A stretch of DNA of 64,000 nucleotides, taken from Astropecten irregularis. Lineage: Eukaryota > Echinodermata > Asteroidea > Paxillosida > Astropectinidae. Where the stretch lies: positions 7,659,036-7,723,035 of the forward strand of contig OZ020262.1 of assembly GCA_963971285.1 (NCBI GenBank), given 5' to 3'. Below are positions 57,206 to 64,000 of this stretch, one piece after another. How positions within the stretch are numbered: position 1 is the first letter of the stretch; the number at the start of each line of letters is the position of its first letter. The notes below the pieces were generated by a model. The model had not been told where the DNA came from, did not search any database, and saw nothing but the letters and a program-made list of their open reading frames with translations. The translations under genes were made by a program, and so were the position numbers.

Positions 57206-57397
57206 TCATGAACCATATTTCATATTCATCATCAAGTAGACAGGATGTTTTCCTCTGCACAAGATGCGTGTCATTCGAACGCAACGCAGTAGCGGGCATT
57301 TCCACTCGGTGTTCAACGGGCGCTGTGAGCCGCTGTACGGCAGACATCTGGACGGAAACACGCTGGGAAGCCTCTCACTACGTGTCATCGGATTGTC
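57206..57397 (-). CDS. Candidate terminal exon of an unknown minus-strand gene
   Basis: On the minus strand a strong acceptor (TTTTGTTTCTGTGTTATCAT then AG) ends at 57398. Only one of three frames is open afterwards. It reads DNPMTRSERLPSVFPSRCLP, YSGSQRPLNTEWKCP, ..., KHPVYLMMNMKYGS and a stop at 57206-57208. GC content is well above its surroundings. No family recognised. It would pair with the candidate first exon at 58160-58328 if that exon ends in phase 0, which I could not confirm. Confidence 0.3.
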   Translation of the reverse strand, partial: DNPMTRSERLPSVFPSRCLPYSGSQRPLNTEWKCPLLRCVRMTRILCRGKHPVYLMMNMKYGS

Positions 57398-57635
57398 CTA
57401 TGATAACACAGAAACAAAACACCAATATTGATTTGATGTTACAGAAACAATTTGCCCACGGTTAAGTTTCACGAACCTGTTTATGATGTCCGAGACATAT
57501 CCATATTATTGTTCAATCCAGCTAATAAGAGGAAGAAATTGTAGAAGTGCAAAATTTTCAGGGAATTATTTTTATCTATTTTTTTTCTCTCTGATGGAGT
57601 CGATTAATATATGTAGACATATATACATCAATTGA

Positions 57636-57982
57636 AGGAAATATCATACTTTGATTTTTGTCAAAGAAATGCAAAAATCATAGGCAAAAATACCAAGGAA
57701 GATTCAGTAACAGTCATCTTTGAACATTTTAGTTCCATACGGTACCCACGTTTAGAGAAAACCGTGAAAAACGCCCACAGTTATGTTTGACATTCAAAAG
57801 ATCAAATTATTGTGGGTCATTGGTTTTACTCCTTTTTTCTGGTTAAATACAGCATTTCGGGCAGAGATATTTAAACGGTATGTTTCTACCATCACCATCT
57901 TTACACCCTAAAAGTTATAGGTTAAATAGGTAAATCTGTGCAAATATCTGTTTAGGTATGCTACCAAAGTATGATAGTAACT
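57636..57982. repeat. MITE family E, copy 8 (decayed ends)
   Basis: AGGAAATATCATACTTTGA at the left and AAGTATGATAGTAACT at the right. The TTAA flanks have decayed to TTGA/ATAA. If the minus-strand gene is real, this lies in its intron. Confidence 0.65.
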
Positions 57983-58159
57983 ATAACATGCACACAGAGA
58001 ATTACATTAAAAGTGTATACATCAGAACAATGCTTTCCCTTGTTTGTGTATACCTGCATTATAAATGAAAATAATCGAGGAATTGCTTGACATTTTTAAA
58101 AATGTACAAACGAAAGCTAACAACTTTACATAATCTTAATGTAAAGAGAGAATACGAAC

Positions 58160-58328
58160 CCTTTCTTGGTTTTCTGCTTCGCCTTGGTTCGTTGCCGTCG
58201 ACCTGTGTAAAGGCTTGTGGTATCATACATTCCCTGTCAACATCTTGGATGCTTGTTGTCTTGTGTTTGTCTTTACATGGCGACTTCATTGCAGTTGACA
58301 ATTCATTCTGTCCCTCTTTGCTAGCCAT
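58160..58328 (-). CDS. Candidate first coding exon of an unknown minus-strand gene
   Basis: ATG at 58328-58326 is in an excellent context (GAGCCATGG). The frame reads MASKEGQNELSTAMKSPCKD, KHKTTSIQDVDREC, then NEPRRSRKPRKG and stays open to 58059. Hydrophilic and basic, no signal peptide, no recognised domain. The 3' border is uncertain: the choices include CAG|GTCGAC (phase 0, poor consensus) and a GTAAAG near 58125 (phase 1). The border given is approximate. Confidence 0.3.
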
Positions 58329-58468
58329 GGCTCTCAGTCCTTAGTCACTCTACAGTAATCACGTGAAATATAAATAGATGTTTGTTAGACAATTCAGTCC
58401 TAAATATACTATACAGTGATAGCATCACCGCATGCCGAGCTTCGCACTGCCGTATCCACGCACAGTTA

Positions 58469-59222
58469 TGCCCCGGTCACAACCGGGTTGCGTGCAGTCT
58501 ACGGGCACTTTGCGATCAAATTCGCATACAAACGTGCATTCTATGCAAGGGGCCCTCACGATATTCGCAATGGTCCGTGCGGGAAATCTAATCGCTAACA
58601 AGCCGCAGAGGGGAATTGAACGTGCTCAATTTTTGCAAGCGATTCGTTTGAGATTTTCTGGACGCATACAAACCGCATACCACCGCAAGGCAGACGTACA
58701 TGACCCTTCAGTCAAACGTGCGAATAACGTATTAAACGTGCGAATAACGTACCTATAACTCAGTCGTACTTGCGATTGACAATTTGATTCCATCGTACGT
58801 TTGCCTGTGCGACACAGCGCAACGCCGCACGGCTACCTCACGGCCCTCACACGACACTCGCAAGTCTTATGAGAACAATCTTGCGAATGTACGTTTTGCC
58901 GCAAGTGTATATGCGGTTCCCGTGCAAGTATCTGGGGGCGACTTGAGAGGAACTTGAGGGCAACTGAAGTGGAACTCACGGTTTTTCGCACGTGATATGC
59001 ACGTTATATGCACGTTATATGCACATGATCCGCACGTTACCTGCAAGTGAGGCCGCGTGACACCTCCCCGGTCAACCGCGGGCAGACTCATATGACGCTA
59101 CACACAATCGCAAATGTGACCACTGATGAGAATATCGTACGTCATTCAACAATCGCTGTCCCCTGCGTTTGACCCTGAGATTTTTTTTCGTACGTCCACC
59201 GCACCCGGTTGTGACCGGGGCA
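58469..59222. repeat. GC-rich element with 20-bp perfect inverted ends and TTA duplication
   Basis: TGCCCCGGTCACAACCGGGT at the left is exactly inverted at the right. TTA flanks at 58466-58468 and 59223-59225. 754 bp. The interior has short CGTGCGAATAACG and GCACGTTATAT repeats and no transposase. PIF/Harbinger-type by target site. Confidence 0.8.
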
Positions 59223-59544
59223 TTACGGGGATTCTATGCGGGTAGTCTCTGCGGCTGTGTACGGTGTATGTGCGGTGTATGTGCGGGTCAGCCGTTAGCG
59301 CGGTTACCACAGTCAGCCTGCGCGCCATATTTAGGGCGCGGCGGGAAATGCAATCATCAATGTACCTTTGCTTAAGTGGTCGTATCTACCTGGCGCATGC
59401 AATGGATATTTTGCGTTGGATTTAAAATGCATGCATGTGATAAATCATATTTTACCAAAACAAGAAGAAGCTTAATATTCTGCAGGATCGTGAAACGACG
59501 ATGAACAAAGCAAACATAAGGTAGTCGAAGTACAATTTTGTTGG

Positions 59545-59709
59545 GGGATGTTTTTGGCTGCGGTTCGGATGTAGATTGTCTGGGTTGAAAAGGAAAACAG
59601 AGCTTCAGTTTCAATGAATAACCATAACCTATTTTTTTTTCAGCATAATGGATGTCAGAACTGGAGCCTGAGCTGAGCCTGAGTGTAAGCCTGCGTTTCG
59701 TAAACGCCC
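59545..59709. repeat. CAGGCT-rich MITE family A, copy 3 (left end missing)
   Basis: It has TTTTTGGCTGCGGTTCGG, GAAAAGGAAAACAGAGCTTC and the right end CCTGCGTTTCGTAAACGCCC. Confidence 0.65.
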
Positions 59710-60895
59710 ATAATATGCCAGCTCAAATGACATCGAACGCCGTGTTATTATAAACAGCGAATTTGCATTTGGAAAACACTAACATGTCACACTGACAGCA
59801 TCAAGGGTGAAAAGATCAGCCAACGAAATACTGAATGTGTACACGTTGTAAATACCTGACAATAATACACAGCAGTATTTGGAGGCTTAATGGACCTGCA
59901 CTGCAAGACTACCGGTATAACGTAAAGGAAATGCCGTGAAAGCACTTGGCATATGTTCATCTGTAGACCATTGCCAAATGATTGCAGTGTTACACAAACA
60001 ACTGCCGCTTTGTAAATTCACACTTTACACAACAGAAAATAGAAACCACAAGGTCGCAGGCAGAGACGGAATAGGAATATCATGTGCAATACTTAACTGT
60101 TTCAGAAAACACGAAAGCAGTAAAAGCAGTAGGCCTACCATGTACTGAAGAAGAATTTGCCGTTGCAGCTTGCCGTGTAGAAATTCATAGCATACGGGCC
60201 GCGCTCTGTTGTATTGGTTTTTCCGTCGTGTGCCAAATATCGGCACACTTACTAACAGGAAACTTAGAATCCCAGGCCATCCCTGAATGATCAATACGCA
60301 GTGCCGTGGTTATTATAATTTCTATGAGATGTAAAGGCTTTAAAAATGGCTGTGCGAATCATGTTTATCGCCCCCACTGATAGTTATGTTCTCTCTTAGA
60401 ATCCAGAGGGGGTAACGCTCTCTTGTTTTTCCTGTTTTCGTCACCTTAGCCTAACCCCAAATTATAATATCAGTCTCGTTTCCATGCCCACGACCCCAAT
60501 TACGTTCAGATGAACTTTTTTTTGTTCACTGGAAATAATACAGAGTGATATTGCACAAACAACGGGTTTTCCCTATTATGTATGTCTACATAGAGTACAC
60601 TTCATGGTGAACTTCATGTAGTTGAATTAACGTGACAAAACAGAGTGCTGGTGTACAACCGAATGAGGGACGCCATTTTGAACGAACTTCCGTGAAATAT
60701 GATTATAGAAACATACGTTTGTATGTCTTCTTATTTCTTATATTCCCTTCATCATGCACAGAAGTGATAATTGAGAGATATGTGCTCAATTTGTCATTAC
60801 GAAAGTGGTAAAAATTAATAGTTGTCTTATTATTCATGAAAATTGTGGAGAGCCGTGTCAGTCTATCAAAATTATATCAAAAGAAAATGAAGGTA
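59710..60895. other. Intergenic, no gene seen
   Basis: Short frames only. AT-rich, with no conserved motif recognised. Confidence 0.35.
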
Positions 60896-60961
60896 GCACT
60901 TAAAGACTAACTAGGAGAACAACTACATAAGCTTTCGTAGTAACAACTACTTCATCAGATG
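60896..60961 (-). repeat. Single copy of the CTGATGAAG..GAAAGCTT element end
   Basis: Minus strand: CATCTGATGAAGTAG, loop TTGTTA, CTACGAAAGCTTATG, then TAGTTAGTCTTTAAGTGCT. Same family as 51366-51528. Confidence 0.5.
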
Positions 60962-61116
60962 TAATGTAGTGGAGCATCATCAACGTGGGTGTATAAACAG
61001 GTATGAAACAATGAAGCATGTCCAAACAAAAGGGGGCAGGATGAGTCATAACTGGGAGTAGTAGTGGGACTTATTATTCGTGAAAAAGATGTACGTCACA
61101 TTTCGGCATGATTATG

Positions 61117-61590
61117 TTTGCTACAATAGTAAGGTTTGGGATGTTTACTATTTAACAGGGGTACGGTTTTAGAAAACGGTATTTACAAATCTGTATTGAA
61201 AAATCTGTAAAAAAAAAATTGTTTGATATGGAGAGACCCGGGAACACTACGTGCTGTGGATGGAAACATACATGGCGTGATCTGATTGGACGATTGACAC
61301 GCGGTGAACGCGTGATATCGATGTTTCGCAATCGTGTTACAAAGGGTGTAAACACATTTTACCGCCTCTGATATTTTTTTATATTTAAGCATAACAAAGG
61401 GTGAAGCAGTAGACAATCTACCCACCGAGCTATTTTAAGAACATTGGTCTTTCAGGGTTTAGGAATTCCCACCATTGCATCATGTGGAATTTTCCAGATA
61501 TTGCGAAACGACATGGGTTTTTTCCTCAACTGCTACTCACAGCGTAAACAAGCCGTACAAATTAATTTGAATGATTTTCTGCATTAAAAA
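61117..61590. repeat. Unit 1 of a dispersed 0.5-kb repeat (GATGGAAACATACATGGCG)
   Basis: It shares with 63168-63750: AAGGTTTGGGA..TTT, GATGGAAACAtACATGGCG, TGATCTGATTGGA, ACGCGGTGA.CGCGTGATATCG, CAATCTACCCACCGAGCTAT, GGTCTTTCAGGGTTT, TTTTCCAGATATTGCGAAAC. Function unknown. Confidence 0.65.
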
Positions 61591-63167
61591 GATTGTATGA
61601 GAAAAAATGAAGTGTAGTTTAAGTTTGTAGATTTGGAGATTTTTTTTTCAAATGAAATCGGACAAGAAAAACTCCGTTATCTATGAAATATTGTCCCCTG
61701 TCAATTCATAGAAAAATGTCAATTATAATTTTCGATAACAAATTGTATATGATGTTGATTATAACTTCGAATTTCGTTCTTATATTATTATAAATGTTAT
61801 CAACAAACTGCAAAGAAAAAAATGAGATTGCATTTTCGTAAATAGAAATAAATAATAACGTTTTCAAATAAAATATTTCTCTCATCAAGACTTGCATTTA
61901 AGTAAACAATTATAGGTACCAGAGAAAGGAAGGAAATTCCCTCCTGAACGTAAAAAAGAAGATGAAAATGACAGTTTGTCAATTCTAGAAAAAAGATTAA
62001 TATTTCCTAGATATGTATATTAAATGTTAATCAGCAAATTGTCTTCGAATGGCGGTATATTCTTTATATGCATGTCTATTTAATAATGAAGGAGTTCAAG
62101 TACCTATCTTTGATTTGATTTGTTAGGTTTTTATAATGTTGTGCTCGGCTTGAGGGGCAAGCAAATTTAATTTTAGTGAAATGCTTAAGGGACCCATGTA
62201 AAACAAGCAAATACTTATTATAGCACAGCATATGCATTTACTGTAATTATGTAATTTAATGCATATGGCTACAGCGAATCCGACTTGTATGTATAGGACT
62301 TGTATGTTTAGGACTTGAATGAGCACGTAGATCACCAAAGTAAATGGTTCCATCAATTTTAAACAATTTAAAAGCAAACTTGGTGAGTGATACAATCAAT
62401 ACATTCTTCATTAACACAAACCAATAACATGTGCATTTCATGTGTGAAACAAACATGTTAGGATTTGTTCCCATTTACATTTGACCAAACGCGATACAGT
62501 ATGTAAAACACGTACAAGAAAATACATTCTAGAGCACGACTTAAATGTGGAGTTTGTGTGTGTGGTTTTTAGAATTAAGATCTACATATTGCGTAAACAA
62601 TAAACCGTTGCCGAAAAATGACGCGCTGCGTCTTAAACCGGCGCGTGAAAAATTAATTTACTTGGACATTGATATAAGTCACCTACACGTATGAATGTGC
62701 AATATATTAAGACTTTGTGAACACAGTGGATTTTTTTTTCTGGAAGTGGGTTCAATTTAGTTTACAAACGGCTACTTGTCGGTTTATATTCAATTCGAGA
62801 TTAACCAGTAATAAAGAACAATGAAAAATGCTCTTTTAAGTTATTGATCCAGTCATGTTTCTCAAAATGCTCAGACAAAAACGGACTACTGTCAACAGGC
62901 TGCACAGTCAGAATATGCCATTACGATACGCGCTTCACTTGAATACCCATATTCATTTCCTTATGTCGTTTCAATCTCTACATTAATGAGAATAAGGTAC
63001 TGCAATTAATAATGAAATATCCTACAATAACTATAAGTACAATAAGCTAACAATGGAAAATAAAATACATCAATCATTATTCAAAGTCAATACCTCGATA
63101 AAACCCTACTTAAAAACTGGTGCGGAGAAAGGCGAATTTCAACAAATAACTCTTCCTTCTACTTCAA
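61591..63167. other. AT-rich spacer between repeat units, no gene seen
   Basis: Very AT-rich. A short direct repeat GACTTGTATGTATAGGACTT occurs near 62281-62320. No coding signal. Confidence 0.4.
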
Positions 63168-63750
63168 CAGTTAGGTTTGGGAAGTTTTGGAATTTCTAGA
63201 AAAAGATATTTACCAATTTGTATTGAGGAAATAATCATCGAAAAAATGGTTTTATGTGGAGGCACCAGGAATCGATTTCACGAAGCCCTACGATCGATCG
63301 TACTCGAATAACGAAGGATAACCCATCGTATACTGCGTAGGGCTGCAATGTATCATGAATCCTATTAACGATTGATAGTAAGTTACGATGTGTGTTTGTT
63401 GAAATCGACCTCATGGACAGCTAGGCATTGTTGATGGAAACAAACATGGCGAGATCTGATTGGAGGATCATACACGCGGTGAGCGCGTGATATCGATGTT
63501 TCGCTATCGTGTCACAAAGGGTGTAACACATTGCACTCCCTCTGATATTCATATTTTTGTTAAGCCCAACAAAGGGTGTAGCAGTAGACAATCTACCCAC
63601 CGAGCTATTTTAAGAACGTTGGTCTTTCAGGGTTTTGGAATTCCCACTATTGCATCATTTGAAATTTTCCAGATATTGCGAAACTGTATTTGTTTTTATG
63701 TCAACAACTACAGGCCTGGGAATTAAAGATTTTCTGCATTTTAAAGATTA
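63168..63750. repeat. Unit 2 of the 0.5-kb repeat, carrying a small MITE
   Basis: Same landmarks as 61117-61590. It is interrupted at about 63273-63415 by a palindromic element beginning ATCGATTTCACGAAGCCCTA. Confidence 0.65.
63273..63415. repeat. MITE with TCGATTTCACGAAGCCCTA ends, copy 1
   Basis: ATCGATTTCACGAAGCCCTA at the left and TTGTTGAAATCGACCT at the right. The interior GAAGGATAACCCATCGTA is shared with the copy at 63785-63944. Confidence 0.65.
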
Positions 63751-63784
63751 TATTGTAAATACGCGGTAAAAGGGCTTCAACCCC

Positions 63785-63944
63785 AGGGGTCGATTTCACG
63801 AAGCCCTACGGCAGATCGTAACTCGAGTTACGAAGGATAACCCATCGTAGGGACCTATATATAGCCTACGTATGACTGCAATACATCATAAGTCCTATGA
63901 TTGATGGTAAGTTACGATGAAGCCATGGTGAAATCGACCCCAGG
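63785..63944. repeat. MITE with GGGGTCGATTTCACGAAG ends, copy 2
   Basis: GGGGTCGATTTCACGAAGCC at the left and GGTGAAATCGACCCC at the right. It has the same downstream flank (GACAGCTAGGCATTGT) as copy 1, so the MITE was already inside the unit when the unit was duplicated. Confidence 0.7.
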
Positions 63945-64000
63945 ACAGCTAGGCATTGTGGATGGAAACATACATGGCGTGATCTGATTGGAGGATTGGC
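63945..64000. repeat. Unit 3 of the 0.5-kb repeat, cut by the window edge
   Basis: GACAGCTAGGCATTGTGGAT, GGAAACATACATGGCGTGAT, CTGATTGGAGGATTGGC. Continues off the window. Confidence 0.65.

Noticed and set aside
58382..59375. Several overlapping frames in the GC-rich region
   Set aside because: They fall within or across the 754-bp inverted-repeat element and none resembles a transposase.

Overview
The window is eukaryotic and animal-like. It has introns with GT..AG borders, a tRNA-derived SINE, a 3' fragment of a non-LTR retrotransposon, a 61-bp satellite, and dozens of short inverted-repeat (MITE-like) elements. Secreted C-type lectin and Reeler-domain genes, plus MITE families of the kind I associate with starfish and sea urchin assemblies, suggest a marine deuterostome, most likely an echinoderm. 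That identification is inference; no marker gene settles it. Coding density is very low.

Genes, left to right. (1) 614-2294 (+): the last two exons of a gene that starts off the window. They encode a Cys-rich tail and a hydrophobic C-terminus of GPI-anchor type. (2) 8010-8273 (+): an ORF-like first exon with a stop at codon 15 and a perfect splice donor. (3) 9971-10453 (+): an intact single-exon secreted C-type lectin of 160 aa. (4) 13444-13633 (+): a broken N-terminal exon of a PIF/Harbinger transposase. (5) 21864-22356 (-): a second copy of the lectin, frameshifted at an A10 run. (6) 28084-40006 (+): a six-exon gene for a 214-aa secreted, probably GPI-anchored Reeler-domain protein, rebuilt exon by exon with all splice phases agreeing. 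(7) 34177-34581 (+): a Harbinger transposase C-terminal fragment inside Reeler intron 2. (8) 42543-43690 (-): the 3' end of a LINE. (9) 57206-58328 (-): a tentative two-exon gene.

Layout. 0-2.5 kb is the 3' end of the first gene. 2.6-23.1 kb is a duplicated lectin neighbourhood: three related blocks share the lectin's 3' flank and its upstream sequence. One block has an intact lectin, one a frameshifted lectin, and one has lost the lectin altogether. 23-28 kb is repeats. 28-40 kb is the Reeler gene, whose introns hold the satellite, the transposase fragment, a SINE and several MITEs. 40-64 kb is mostly intergenic, with MITEs, a LINE fragment and, from 61 kb, a repeated roughly 0.5-kb unit running off the right edge.

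The mobile elements fall into clear groups by target site: elements flanked by TTAA that begin AGG and end CCT; elements flanked by TTA or TAA, consistent with PIF/Harbinger, for which transposase fragments are present; and long foldback palindromes. The intact genes encode secreted or surface proteins of types often linked to innate recognition (C-type lectin, Reeler, GPI-anchored Cys-rich). A shared immune role is a hypothesis only.
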